From positions 434,001 through 498,000 of the forward strand of contig NZ_FNSV01000005.1 of the NCBI RefSeq assembly GCF_900105905.1: a stretch of 64,000 nucleotides of DNA, read 5' to 3'. The notes under the pieces are model-generated. The model made no database searches. It worked only from the letters and a program-made list of their open reading frames with translations, and had not been told where the DNA came from. Source of the stretch: Rhodococcus koreensis (GTDB taxonomy: Bacteria; Actinomycetota; Actinomycetes; Mycobacteriales; Mycobacteriaceae). The position numbers were made by a program, and so were the translations under genes. Of this stretch, positions 29,640-38,193 are shown piece by piece. Each line of letters opens with the position of its first letter. Within the stretch, counting starts at the first letter, position 1.

Positions 29640-29858
29640 GTGCCTTGTACCGACGAAGACCCCGATAGCACCCTGGGCGCCGATTTCGGATCCGACCACG
29701 ATCCGATCCTCTGGCCCGATCCCAGTCCGTTGGACCTGTGGTGGCAACGGGTGATGTCCGAAAGCCTCCGCCGGTCCCGGGAACCGGGAACCCGGCCGGT
29801 GCGCCCACCCGCATCGAGAAACTCCCACACCAGTAATCGCCGACCGCACGCCAGTTAG
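29640..29858 (+). CDS. Small acidic hypothetical protein
   Basis: GTG 29640 follows GAGAGGGTGGACAGAATC. The 72-aa product has an acidic start (DEDPDSTLGADFGSDHDPIL), then WPDPSPLDLWWQRVMSESLR and a basic tail. Coding bias supports it. No family recognised. Confidence 0.45.
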   Translation: MPCTDEDPDSTLGADFGSDHDPILWPDPSPLDLWWQRVMSESLRRSREPGTRPVRPPASRNSHTSNRRPHAS

Positions 29859-30149
29859 ACCAATCAGACTCAACGCTCGACGCCAAGGCCGTGAGAAGGG
29901 GCGTGCCTACGCGCGCGCCGATCAAGACGCGTCGCAGGTCCACTGCGCACGTTGACGGGTCAGCACGCTTCAGCGCATGAAGACGCTCGTCGCGGTCGTG
30001 GTGACGGGTGGACCGATCTTGGTCGCGAGCAGGCCAAGGGGTAACCCGGCACATCGAGGTGGCACTCGCCGGGCACATTGCGAGTAGACCCCGGCCGGTA
30101 CACCCATCGCCCTGTCGGCGGACGGTCCCTGGCGTCGTGCCCGTTGCTG

Positions 30150-30530
30150 CTATCCGGTGTGTCGTCCGCTGTAGGCGCACAACGCTCCCCACCCTGCGGC
30201 GAACCCGGCGACCTTGGCCTTGGCCGCAGCATCAGGCAGCTCGATCCCGAAGACCACGGCGTCACCGAAATCGGAGACCACCCGGACCGCGACGGCGACG
30301 CGCAGCGCCGCCCCGGACGGCGCCGCGGCGAGGGCAAGTCCACTGGCCACATCGCGCACCCCCACCGCCCGGACCACCGTGGCAACCTCGGGTGGGACAC
30401 CGCCATCGGCACGGGTGAGCTTGCAGGGCTTCGCCAGAAGCTTCAGGGAGACGATGATCGCGGCACTGTACGCGGCGGTCAGGACACCCAGCACTCGGGG
30501 AAGAACACGCGCGGCGGAAGTCGAAGACAT
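30150..30530 (-). CDS. Small membrane protein, DUF4267-like
   Basis: From ATG 30530 the 126-aa product has VLGVLTAAYSAAIIVSLKLL, VGVRDVASGLALAAAPSGAA, VAVRVVSDFGDAVVFGIELP and AAKAKVAGFAAGWGALCAY, consistent with four short membrane spans and an RDxxxG loop as in DUF4267-type proteins. Coding bias is strong. Function unknown. Confidence 0.65.
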   Translation of the reverse strand: MSSTSAARVLPRVLGVLTAAYSAAIIVSLKLLAKPCKLTRADGGVPPEVATVVRAVGVRDVASGLALAAAPSGAALRVAVAVRVVSDFGDAVVFGIELPDAAAKAKVAGFAAGWGALCAYSGRHTG

Positions 30531-30630
30531 GGTCGGCGGGTACCCCGCACCGGCGCCGCACACGCCACCACCGCACAGTTCACCGGGCCCGCCGGTAGCA
30601 GGCACCCTGACCGAGTCTGCACGGTCCGTT

Positions 30631-30957
30631 TCAGCTCGCGTGCGCGTGTCGGCGCGGCAGCTGGGCGAGCAGCTGCGCCCACTCATCGAACCGCACGGCG
30701 TCCGGAGTCCGCCGGCGGTTCGGGGATCCGGCGGCGAGGTCGACCAGATTCCGGGCCGCCCCGACCACGGTCAGGTGATGACGGCGGGAGACGTCGAGGA
30801 GTTCGTCGAACGCCTGGGCGTCGCTGCAACCGCGGGCGGCCATCAGGATGCCCTTCGCGGTCGCGAGAAGTTCGCGACCATCCGGGCGCCGGCGGGGAAC
30901 CAGGCGCGTCGGGGCCGGAACCGCGGTCAGGGGTGATGCTGCGGTGTCCTCGATCAT
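30631..30957 (-). CDS. Stand-alone ANTAR domain protein
   Basis: ATG 30957 follows AAAGGACGCATCAC. Of 108 residues, about 33-80 (RELLATAKGILMAARGCSDA, QAFDELLDVSRRHHLTVVGA) form an ANTAR domain like those at 7400 and 27333. There is no sensor domain. It would act on RNA hairpins in leaders; targets are unknown. Confidence 0.8.
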   Translation of the reverse strand: MIEDTAASPLTAVPAPTRLVPRRRPDGRELLATAKGILMAARGCSDAQAFDELLDVSRRHHLTVVGAARNLVDLAAGSPNRRRTPDAVRFDEWAQLLAQLPRRHAHAS

Positions 30958-31133
30958 GTGATGCGTCCTTTGCTCTCGTGCACCGACCGGGACGTGCCGG
31001 GGTGCCGGCAACCATCCCGAGCGGCCGTGAATGTGAGCCACGTCTACCGGACCGCCACCCGGGACCGGCGCGGCCGGGGCCGGGGCCGGGGCCGAACATG
31101 GCGGCATGACAGGGCGGTGTGCGCCACCGCCGG

Positions 31134-31274
31134 TCAGGTGGGCAGAGAGGAGAGAACAGTCAGTGCGCTCAGGGTCAGGGTGACGATCAAACCGCCGGCG
31201 ATGGCTCCGCCACTGCCTGCACCGAGAACCAAGACCTCGTTGTCGTGGGGAGCGTTCCGCGGAATGTCGGTCAT
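31134..31274 (-). CDS. Small single-span membrane peptide (46 aa)
   Basis: ATG 31274 follows CTAGGAGAACCG. The product has a polar MTDIPRNAPHDNEVLVLGAG start, then GGAIAGGLIVTLTLSALTVL as a likely membrane span. It is one of several such peptides in the window. Confidence 0.55.
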   Translation of the reverse strand: MTDIPRNAPHDNEVLVLGAGSGGAIAGGLIVTLTLSALTVLSSLPT

Positions 31275-31734
31275 CGGTTCTCCTAGCGTGCCTGACTCGC
31301 CGCAACGAGTTTATCTGTGTCGAAGAATATAGATTTTGTTTTACCTCTAGGCAATGAAAAGCGCAAGCCCGAAATCGCCGAACGAGTCACCCACAGCCCT
31401 GCTCCGGGCTGGCGACGGCCACGTCTCCACCCCACTCCACCGCCGCGCTGTCGCCCGGTAGGGACCCACCACTGTCATGTGCACGAAGGACATCGGCGGC
31501 CAAAAGCCGGCGAGCAGACACAACCTGACAGGACCGGAGACGCGTTGGGGTGCGGCTGACCTGCCGCCGTTTAATGGGTTACCCGGTCACCGCGGACCAC
31601 CCCGGCGGGTGCTCACGATCCCCACCGCGCCAGGAGCTTGTGTCCACCGCACGCGGCGCCCCGCAAGCGTGAGCCGCCATCGGCTCCTCTAGTCTGACGG
31701 ATCCGAACACCCGAAACATAAGGAAAGATCAGTC
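31275..31734. other. 460-bp gap with AT-rich patch
   Basis: No supported gene. Positions 31310-31350 are distinctly AT-rich (ATATAGATTTTGTTTTACCT), unlike the flanks, and may hold the promoter of the small gene on the minus strand. The DUF4193 gene start at 31735 has ATAAGGAAAG upstream. Confidence 0.4.
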
Positions 31735-32025
31735 ATGGCCACCGACTACGACGCACCACGAGTCACCGAATCCGACGAGCCGGACACCTCCCTCGAACAG
31801 CTGACCGCCAGCCGCAAAGACACCCAGTCCCCCGCCGTCGACGTCGAAGACACCGACACCGCCGAATCATTCGAGCTGCCCGGCGCGGACCTGTCCGGTG
31901 AAGAACTCACCGTCCGCGTCATCCCCAAGCAGGTTGACGAATTCACCTGCACCAGTTGCTTCCTGGTCCACCACCGCAGCCGCCTCGCCAACGCTGGGCA
32001 ACAACTCTGCCGCGACTGCGCCTGA
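31735..32025 (+). CDS. DUF4193 family protein
   Basis: The 96-aa product has the family layout: MATDYDAPR start, SLEQLTASRKDTQSPAVDVE, the FELPGADLSGEELTVRVIP core, then DEFTCTSCFLVHHRSRLA and LCRDCA. The CxxC pairs suggest a zinc ribbon. DUF4193 is nearly universal in Actinobacteria and normally chromosomal and single-copy; function unknown. It is followed by a tRNA-like sequence on the other strand. Confidence 0.92.
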   Translation: MATDYDAPRVTESDEPDTSLEQLTASRKDTQSPAVDVEDTDTAESFELPGADLSGEELTVRVIPKQVDEFTCTSCFLVHHRSRLANAGQQLCRDCA

Positions 32026-32152
32026 ACACCTCGGACCCACCGAGAAGCGCGGCCGCCCTCGGATTGGTCGGCCATCGCACACCCTCGATACCGACGCCAC
32101 GATCTAGTTCGCCCTTCAAAGGGCCTCCCTGCGGGCCCGAGGCGACACGTCG

Positions 32153-32226
32153 GGGGGCGGGCGGGGCTCGTATCCGCGACCAACCGATTACGAGTCCACG
32201 GCTCTCACCGACTGAGCTACCGCGCC
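32153..32226 (-). tRNA. Degenerate tRNA-Thr(CGT)-like sequence
   Basis: Read on the minus strand, the sequence folds as a cloverleaf of 74 nt: acceptor GGCGCGG with CCGCCCC, D arm GCTC/GAGC with GG in the loop, anticodon loop CTCGTAA (anticodon CGT, Thr), and a T arm GCGGA-TACGAGC-CCCGC. It has one mismatch in each of the acceptor, anticodon and T stems, and T55 in the T loop is A. It is therefore either a decayed or a plasmid-type tRNA. tRNA genes are common integration sites for mobile elements, but I found no second copy of its 3' end. Confidence 0.55.
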
Positions 32227-32311
32227 ATCACCGCATTACCCCGCTCTCGCGGGACCTGGCGATGGTATCTCCAGACCACTGACCGTCCCGCTCATGCCCG
32301 GGGGACGGGCT

Positions 32312-32680
32312 TCACGCGCGCCCGAAGAGCTGCCGCACCCCACCGTCCTCGTCGACCGCGTACAACGCCATCCCCAACAGATCCAGAATCCGCTGCGGTG
32401 CCCGCACCGCGGCGTCCACCGATCGCGGCTCGTCCCTCACGACCAGCGCAAACGACACCGACTGATCCGCCTCGCTCGGCATCCGCCGCACCAGCTGACC
32501 GATGGCGGTATCGACATCCAAATCCGGCGCGACGGTCGCAGCCTTGACCTCGACGTAGAGCAGGTGGCAGTCCTTCTCGGCGACGATGTCGACGACATCC
32601 TCATCGGTCCGGACTACCCAGCCCTGAGATGACAACCATTCCGCGAAGTCCCGGACCACGCGAGCCTCATCACCTGCCAT
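32312..32680 (-). CDS. PD-(D/E)xK nuclease-like small protein
   Basis: From ATG 32680 the 122-aa product has ARVVRDFAEWLSSQGW, then DVVDIVAEKDCHLLYVEVKA, matching D-x(n)-ExK of PD-(D/E)xK folds (D in VDIVA, E and K in EVKA). The rest, SVSFALVVRDEPRSVDAAVR, APQRILDLLGMALYAV, has strand/helix alternation consistent with this fold. It may be a solitary restriction-type or repair nuclease domain. No methylase is nearby. Confidence 0.6.
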   Translation of the reverse strand: MAGDEARVVRDFAEWLSSQGWVVRTDEDVVDIVAEKDCHLLYVEVKAATVAPDLDVDTAIGQLVRRMPSEADQSVSFALVVRDEPRSVDAAVRAPQRILDLLGMALYAVDEDGGVRQLFGRA

Positions 32681-33048
32681 ACCGGACACGGTAAGCCAGA
32701 AAACCGTCAGTTCCGAACAACACCACAGCACAAAACACGTCCGGTGCGGCACGCGACCCAGCAATACCCCGGCAGATCGTGCGGTGAGATCGACGTAACC
32801 CTCAGGACCTCATTTGGTACGGGGCGACAGTTCTTGGCACCGACACTCACCCAGCAGGTGCCAGCGGAACTCCCATCGGCCCCTCGGTGCACACTGTCGA
32901 CCAGCGCTCGTGAATGCGAACTCCGGTGCCAGTCGCACCGACCGTTCGCCCGCGTTCATGGCTGTGACACAGGCGCGCTCATCTCCGGTGAGTCTGGCTT
33001 CGAAGAGACAGGCAAGTGGGTCACGCTCAAGAGCGGACACCACTCGGT
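32681..33048. other. Gap before the Lsr2-repeat gene
   Basis: No supported gene in about 370 bp; composition is slightly below average GC. No clear promoter or terminator. Confidence 0.4.
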
Positions 33049-34413
33049 TCAGCCGCCCACAGCCGGCAACTTTGCCGCAGCGTCATGGAAGGCACGCACG
33101 ATTGCGGCCGAAATCCGACCGCGCAAGGACACTTGACGGCCCTCCTTGATCGCCCACTCTCGAATCTCCTTGGCCGTCTTCTTCGCCGGAGCCGTGCCCG
33201 CCGCCGCTCCCTCCACCGGAGCCTCCTTCTCGACAACCTTCTCCGCGGCCTTCATCTCCCCGGCAGTCTTCCCCGCTGCTGTCTTCCCCGCTGCCATCTT
33301 CTTCGCCGGAGCCGTACCCGCCGCCGCTCCCTCCACCGGAGCCTCCTTCTCGACGACCTTCTCCACGGCCGTCTTCTTCGCAGTCGTCTTGTTCGGCCCT
33401 GTCGTCTTCACCGGAGACTTCTTCGCGGCCGTTTTCTTCGCGGGAGCCTTCCCCGCGACTATCTTCTTCGCGACTACCTTCTTCGCGGCCGCCTTCTTCA
33501 CCGGCGCCGCTTTTGCCTGAACCTTCGTCGCCTGAGCGTCATGGAAAGCTTGCACGATCTCGGCCGAAATCTGGCCGCGGGGAGACACTTCGCGACCCTC
33601 TCCGATCGCCCACTCTCGAATATCCTTGGTCGTCGTCTTCGCCGGAGACTTGCTCACCGCCGGTACCTTCGTGGCGACAATCTTCTCCGCAGTCGTCGAC
33701 TTCGCCCCTGCCGCTTTCGCCGGAGACTTCCTCGCAGACGCCTTCTTCTCAGCCGTCTTCTTCGCCGGAGCCTTCTTCTCAGCCGTCTTCTTCGCCGGAG
33801 CCTTCTTCTCAGCCGTCTTCTTCGCCGGAGCCTTCTTCTCAGCCGTCTTCTTCGCGGGAGCCTTCTCCCCGACTATCTTCTCTGCGACTGCCTTCTTCAC
33901 CGGCGCCGCTTTTGCCTGAGTCTTCGTCGCCTGAGCGTCATGGAAAGCTTGCTCGATCTCGGCCGAAATCCGGCCGCGGGGAGACACTTCGCGACCCTCT
34001 CCGATCGCCCACTCTCGAATATCCTTGGTCGTCGTCTTCGCCGGAGACTTGCTCATCGCCGGTACCTTCGTGGCGACAATCTTCTCCGCAGTCGTCGACT
34101 TCGCGCCTGCCGCTTTCGCCGGAGACTTCCTCGCAGACGCCTTCTTCTCAGACGCCTTCTTCTCAGACGCCTTCTTCGGCCCGGTCGTCTTCGCCGGAGA
34201 CTTCTTCGCGGCCGTCTTCTTCGCGGCCGCCTTCTTCGCCGGCACCGCTTTTGCCTGAACCTTCGTCGCCTGAGCGTCATGGAAAGCTTGCACGATTTCG
34301 GCCGAAATCCGGCCGCGGGGAGACACTTCGCGGCCCTCGCCGATCGCCCACTCGCGGATCTCCTTGGTCGTCCCCTTCGCCGAACCTTCGGATATCCTCG
34401 GTGATACCGCCAT
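33049..34413 (-). CDS. Four-domain Lsr2-type/histone H1-like DNA-binding protein
   Basis: ATG 34413 follows GAAGGAGAGCACG. The 454-aa protein has four copies of the Lsr2 C-terminal DNA-binding domain: IREWAIGEGREVSPRGRIS near residue 18, another near 136, a third near 279 (RGQIS rather than RGRIS), and IREWAIKEGRQVSLRGRIS near 424. The RGR loop is what inserts into AT-rich minor grooves in Lsr2. Between them lie Lys/Ala/Pro linkers rich in AKK and PAKK, as in histone H1 and HupB tails. The Lsr2 N-terminal dimerisation domain is absent. It is inferred to be a nucleoid protein that bridges or coats AT-rich DNA by multivalent binding. DNA-level repeats suggest recent domain duplication. Confidence 0.85.
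   Translation of the reverse strand: MAVSPRISEGSAKGTTKEIREWAIGEGREVSPRGRISAEIVQAFHDAQATKVQAKAVPAKKAAAKKTAAKKSPAKTTGPKKASEKKASEKKASARKSPAKAAGAKSTTAEKIVATKVPAMSKSPAKTTTKDIREWAIGEGREVSPRGRISAEIEQAFHDAQATKTQAKAAPVKKAVAEKIVGEKAPAKKTAEKKAPAKKTAEKKAPAKKTAEKKAPAKKTAEKKASARKSPAKAAGAKSTTAEKIVATKVPAVSKSPAKTTTKDIREWAIGEGREVSPRGQISAEIVQAFHDAQATKVQAKAAPVKKAAAKKVVAKKIVAGKAPAKKTAAKKSPVKTTGPNKTTAKKTAVEKVVEKEAPVEGAAAGTAPAKKMAAGKTAAGKTAGEMKAAEKVVEKEAPVEGAAAGTAPAKKTAKEIREWAIKEGRQVSLRGRISAAIVRAFHDAAAKLPAVGG
33530..34154. repeat. Near-identical 225-bp repeats in the Lsr2-type gene
   Basis: Positions about 33530-33755 and 33929-34154 are near-identical over some 225 bp, offset 399 bp. They cover one Lsr2-type domain and the start of its linker. 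Such repeats allow domain gain or loss by recombination without breaking the frame, as 399 is a multiple of three. Confidence 0.85.
33741..33860. repeat. 30-bp tandem array, four copies
   Basis: Four head-to-tail copies of a 30-bp unit (CCTTCTTCTCAGCCGTCTTC plus ten bases) encode AEKKAPAKKT-type decapeptides in a linker. The last copy has one C-to-G change. Length variation would change linker length without a frameshift. Confidence 0.9.
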
Positions 34414-35198
34414 CGTGCTCTCCTTCTACGTCAGGGCAATCGTCGAACGCACACAGTAACGGCAGGCTCGTCCCGGAAATGAGGAGCTCACCGAACTAAC
34501 AATTCAACGTCTTTAAGACATTGTCCATGTGGGCAGACCACACACGATCCTCTTCGAGCTCAATATCACATCGCGCCGAGCTTCATGCAGGACGAGCACG
34601 ACGCACCCCGACAGGGACTATTCTCCGCCGAAATCCCGAAATTGTCTCGGCAGCTGCGGCATCCGAGTGGTTGACATTGACGAATTCGGTGTTCACGGTG
34701 CCGAGCAGGGTGGGCGCCTGACGGCCCACCACCTGCTCACCGAATCCTGTGCCGCAATTCCGGCGGTGCAGCTTCTCCCGGACTCGGGTCACAGCGGCTC
34801 CGAACCTTTACGTCGCGAAGGCCGCGCGCCGGCCACATTCCCGGCAGCCCGGAGAACACCGTCGTGGCCGTGCGACCGCATTCGGAGTGTGGTCACCCCC
34901 AGCCGGCATCATTCTCCTCCGCACCGCACTCACACAGGGTTCACCCGAAACCGACTGCGGCACCGTACACACGTGTGGAGACAACTCGACACACCACCGC
35001 GAGGAGCAACAGGCACCGGGACAGCCACCCCCTCGCGACGACTGTGGGGCGCGGCCGGGCGAGAAACCGCGGGTGCTCACTCCGATCAGTTGGCGTCAGC
35101 CCGTACGTCGCCGCGTTATCCCAATGTCAGATCGAAAATCGTGAAGGAGCGAGGCGAGCACCATCTCTCGGGTCCGTCCGTCGGCATCGAGCGGCGTC
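34414..35198. other. 785-bp gap without a supported gene
   Basis: Open frames exist on both strands but none has a start signal with coding bias. Positions 34480-34530 are AT-rich and may be the promoter of the Lsr2-type gene. Confidence 0.4.
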
Positions 35199-35321
35199 GT
35201 GACCGGCGGACGCGAGGATGAAACCGGATCCGGTCTCGCCGTTGCCGCTCTGATCCTTGGTGCCATCGAACTCACCGCCGTCGTGGTGGCAGCCGTTGTA
35301 GTTCTGGTTTCCCTGCACTGA
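35199..35321 (+). CDS. Possible small membrane peptide (40 aa)
   Basis: From GTG 35199 the product has a polar TGGREDETGSG start and a long hydrophobic LAVAALILGAIELTAVVVAA plus VVVLVSLH. The layout resembles the peptides at 715, 20045 and 31134. The ribosome binding site is weak. Confidence 0.4.
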   Translation: MTGGREDETGSGLAVAALILGAIELTAVVVAAVVVLVSLH

Positions 35322-35611
35322 ACCGAATGCCCGGCTGGTCACCGACGTACGTCGACGCCTGTCTGAGCGTTCCCGAAACGCCAGGGAAGCGTCATCGCCT
35401 CTCACAGGGTCAGCCATCCCCGCGCGGAAGCCCACACGGCGAATCAGACCCATCCCGCGGCGTCGCGACGACCCTGCGAGTCGGCCACACCGACGACTGC
35501 AGTCCGAACCGGAGACGTCACCCCACCACTCGGCAACGGCCTGTGCCTGGGCTTTCCTCGCGCGCGCTCGGCGCCTCGGCGCATGCCCGGCCTTGCGGTG
35601 TGGGCCGGTGG

Positions 35612-36486
35612 TTATCGTCCTTCGACCAGTTTGCCGTCGACACGCCGCGAGACCAACGGCTCGGCGCCGAGTCTGCGGTCGACGTGGATGAGGGTGACCT
35701 GTGTGATCGCCGCTGCGAGCGTACTTTCGAACGCCGCGCGGGCGTGGGCTGCACACCGGCTCACCGAACCCTGCTCATAGAGCCGTGCGACCGCCGCGGG
35801 CGGTGTGAACCTGCCACCCATCCGGTCCTGCCCGCTGATCCCCCGGATCCGGCCCTCCCACCACCGGCGCACCGCCTGCTCATGGGCGATCGACGCCGGT
35901 ACTTCGACGTCGACGATGCGCACGTCGGTGTAGTCGCGCGCACTGAGCTGGGCCATGAGGATGCCACCTTGCGGACCCCATTGCAGGGTGCCTTCGATGA
36001 CGACGTTCTCGCGTCGTTGCAGGCACACCTCGCGGACGTCGTCGATGACTTCGGTGGATTCGGCGTGGACCAGGGCCGCGAGTTCCCGGGGGGGCTATCG
36101 GGTGCGCATCGGCGAGCGTCGTCGACAGCAGGTCCGCGTAGTGGCCGTCCGCGATGGCGCGGCGCAGGAGTTCGTCCTTGACGATGTCCGCGTCCAGATA
36201 TCGGTAGCTGGTATCGACCAGGTGACGCTCACGCAGCGCCGTCGACTTGCCTGCCCCCGGTGGCCCCGCAGAAATTATCGCGGCGCAGTGCCCGCCCTCG
36301 ATCGGGCTCGGCGAGGTCGAGATACCACTCGATGACCTCCTGCAGCGTCCGGTCTCGCCGACGATCATTCGCGTACAGGTCGAGGGTGCTCCGGCCACTG
36401 TCCGGGTGCAGCGGCTGCCCGTGTTGACCCAGGTGCACCAATTGCCGAGACACTGCCTCGCGCAGTGGTTCTCCCGCCACGCTCAC
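35612..36486 (-). pseudogene. Zeta-family toxin kinase, two frameshifts
   Basis: The gene starts at GTG 36486, overlapping the antitoxin stop (GTGA). An N-terminal helix region (EVIEWYLDLAEPDRG) is followed, after a shift near 36298, by IISAGPPGAGKSTALRERHL (Walker A) and RYLDADIVKDELLRR. A second shift, in a run of seven G on the plus strand near 36091, leads to ELAALVHAESTEVIDDVREV, NVVIEGTLQWGPQGG and IVDVEVPASIAHEQAVRRWW. This matches zeta/PezT toxins, which phosphorylate UDP-N-acetylglucosamine. Both shifts look like one-base indels, one in a homopolymer, so sequencing error is possible. If real, the toxin is dead. Confidence 0.8.
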
Positions 36487-36947
36487 CGCCGGGCCGCAGC
36501 GCGCTGCGCCTGCCGTGCGGTGCGGGTGCCCTCGAACAGGATGTCCCACTCGTCGTCGGTGAGCAAACCCCGCCGATACGCCCGCCGCACCTCATCCCAA
36601 CTGCCCTTGGCGTACGCGTCCACCTGCTGGTCGCCTTCGGTGGGTACATAGCCGTAGGTGTAGTCCCAGTGCACCAGCGTGTCCATCATCTCGTCATCGG
36701 TGATCACCCCGGCCGAACGCTGGTAAATCACCTCCTGCGGGGTTCGCTCGAGTTCGCCGGGCTGCTGCAGGACCCGTTGCGCGAGCCGGTGGACCTGCGT
36801 GGCCGAGATTTCCAGGAGATCAGCGATCTGGCGCAGCGTGAAACCCTCGTTCTGCGCCCTGTCGATCAGCCGCAGCCGGTCCAGCCGCAGGAGGTGTTCT
36901 CGCGCGGAATTGGCAGCGAGAGCACTTCTGGTATCGGTGACGGTCAT
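36483..36947 (-). CDS. HTH antitoxin partner of the zeta-type toxin
   Basis: ATG 36947 follows GGAAAGGGGCAGGGT. The 154-aa product has a helix-turn-helix (NEGFTLRQIADLLEISATQV, HRLAQRVL near residues 34-62), then DEMMDTLVHWDYTYGYVPTE and GSWDEVRRAYRRGLLTDDEW, a helical half likely to bind the toxin. Its stop overlaps the toxin start. It would repress its own operon and neutralise the toxin. It is intact while the toxin is broken, as often seen in decaying modules. Confidence 0.78.
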   Translation of the reverse strand: MTVTDTRSALAANSAREHLLRLDRLRLIDRAQNEGFTLRQIADLLEISATQVHRLAQRVLQQPGELERTPQEVIYQRSAGVITDDEMMDTLVHWDYTYGYVPTEGDQQVDAYAKGSWDEVRRAYRRGLLTDDEWDILFEGTRTARQAQRAAARR

Positions 36948-37324
36948 ACCCTGCCCCTTTCCCGAACTCGTGTCCCAAATTGTAACACCAATGCGGGAAA
37001 TCTGACCGGTTGGTGACCGGAGCGGTACCCGCCGACATCTCTGACGCCCGGAGGCGGTCGCGCACGTCGGCGAGCATGGCGAGTTCACGTTCGAGGTCGG
37101 CTGCGGTGCGTTCGCTCACGAACCCCTCCTGCCCCGAACCGTTGCGATCAGAATCGTGCAGCCCGGATGGCGCCGAGAAGAACTCCGGCAGCACGGCCTT
37201 CGTCGGCCAACACTCCGATTCAAAGGGACATGCCGTCACCGCCGGTCAGATGCCCCAGTCCTCGACCGGACGAATCACCGGCCGTCCTGCCGGCAGGGTG
37301 TCGGCGGCCCGTACTGTGTGCCCC

Positions 37325-37822
37325 ATGTCCGCCGGTCCCGGTAGCAACCTCGGCACCGACGCCGTGCTGCCGTCCCTGGCCACCGACGATGCCTCAGCGG
37401 CTCCCCACATCCTCGCGGCGGCGGCCCGCACCGGAACGGACATCGAACTGCGGATTCACACCTCCATCACCCCGTTCGACGTTGCCGCCGAACAGTGGTT
37501 CCCTGCCGCGGCCGGCTTCGTGGTCACGGTCCTCGTGCACACCGTCGACGCGGGGACCGGCGGACTCCGGTATCTGGCGCCCGCCGAACCCACCGAGTGG
37601 GCGCGGGCGATCTTCTCCACCGTCGGCGCCGTACACGGCTACTTCCTCGGCGCCATCGACCCGAACACCGGCACCCACCGGCGCGGGCAACTCGCCTACC
37701 GGCTCTACCTCGGCACCGACCGGCAGCCCACACCCGCGCCACGGCAGCTGGTCACCTGCCCGCACTACCTCCTACCTGGCCTCGACGGCAGAGCCGAGAT
37801 CACCGTCACCGCCACGGCCTGA
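37325..37822 (+). CDS. Hypothetical protein (165 aa)
   Basis: From ATG 37325 the product reads MSAGPGSNLGTDAVLPSLAT, then AAAARTGTDIELRIHTSITP and VVTVLVHTVDAGTGGLRYLA, AIFSTVGAVHGYFLGAIDPN, AEITVTATA at the end. Coding bias is good throughout. No domain recognised; no ribosome binding site is clear. Confidence 0.55.
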   Translation: MSAGPGSNLGTDAVLPSLATDDASAAPHILAAAARTGTDIELRIHTSITPFDVAAEQWFPAAAGFVVTVLVHTVDAGTGGLRYLAPAEPTEWARAIFSTVGAVHGYFLGAIDPNTGTHRRGQLAYRLYLGTDRQPTPAPRQLVTCPHYLLPGLDGRAEITVTATA

Positions 37823-38013
37823 CCCCGCCGTAGAAGCCGGACGCCACGGCGCCAACCCCACTCGACGCACAAGGTCAGCTGGAGACAAACGGGAATGCCT
37901 GCGAACGAAGACCTTTCGGATCTCCAACTTCAATCACGGTTGTCGTGCGGCCACCCCCTGCGCCACGAAGACGCCCCCGAAGCCGCATTCCACCCCGCCG
38001 GCTGCACCTCGGG

Positions 38014-38193
38014 TCAGGTCAAATCCTCGGTGGGAGCGGACGCGGCATTGTCCTTGATCGACACAATCCCGTTCTGGGCCGCCGCCTTCGAGGTATACCC
38101 CTGGCTGGCCGCGATGATCTCCCCGTTGGCTGCCTTCAGGTGAAACCGGAACTTGCCGGCCGCGTCCTTGAAAAGCTCGAACTTCGCAGTCAT
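38014..38193 (-). CDS. DUF1508 (YegP-like) small protein
   Basis: ATG 38193 follows CGCGGAGGAGGGGCG. The 59-aa protein AKFELFKDAAGKFRFHLKAA, NGEIIAASQGYTSKAAAQNG, IVSIKDNAASAP is a single complete DUF1508 repeat. Many members have two. They are small stress-related proteins of unknown role. Confidence 0.92.
   Translation of the reverse strand: MTAKFELFKDAAGKFRFHLKAANGEIIAASQGYTSKAAAQNGIVSIKDNAASAPTEDLT

Noticed and set aside
32153..32226. tRNA-like sequence as an attachment site of an integrated element
   Set aside because: No second copy of the 3' half and no integrase gene in the window.
33741..33860. 30-bp repeats as a possible CRISPR array
   Set aside because: Repeats are directly adjacent with no spacers and encode a protein linker.
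33513..34499. Plus-strand Ser/Pro-rich frame over the Lsr2-type gene
   Set aside because: Low-complexity shadow of Lys/Ala codons on the other strand.
36820..37119. Minus-strand frame from GTG 37119 with strong AGGAGGGG upstream
   Set aside because: The first 40 or so residues look protein-like, but the frame then runs 128 bp into the antitoxin gene in another frame and loses coding bias. It may be the start of a lost gene.
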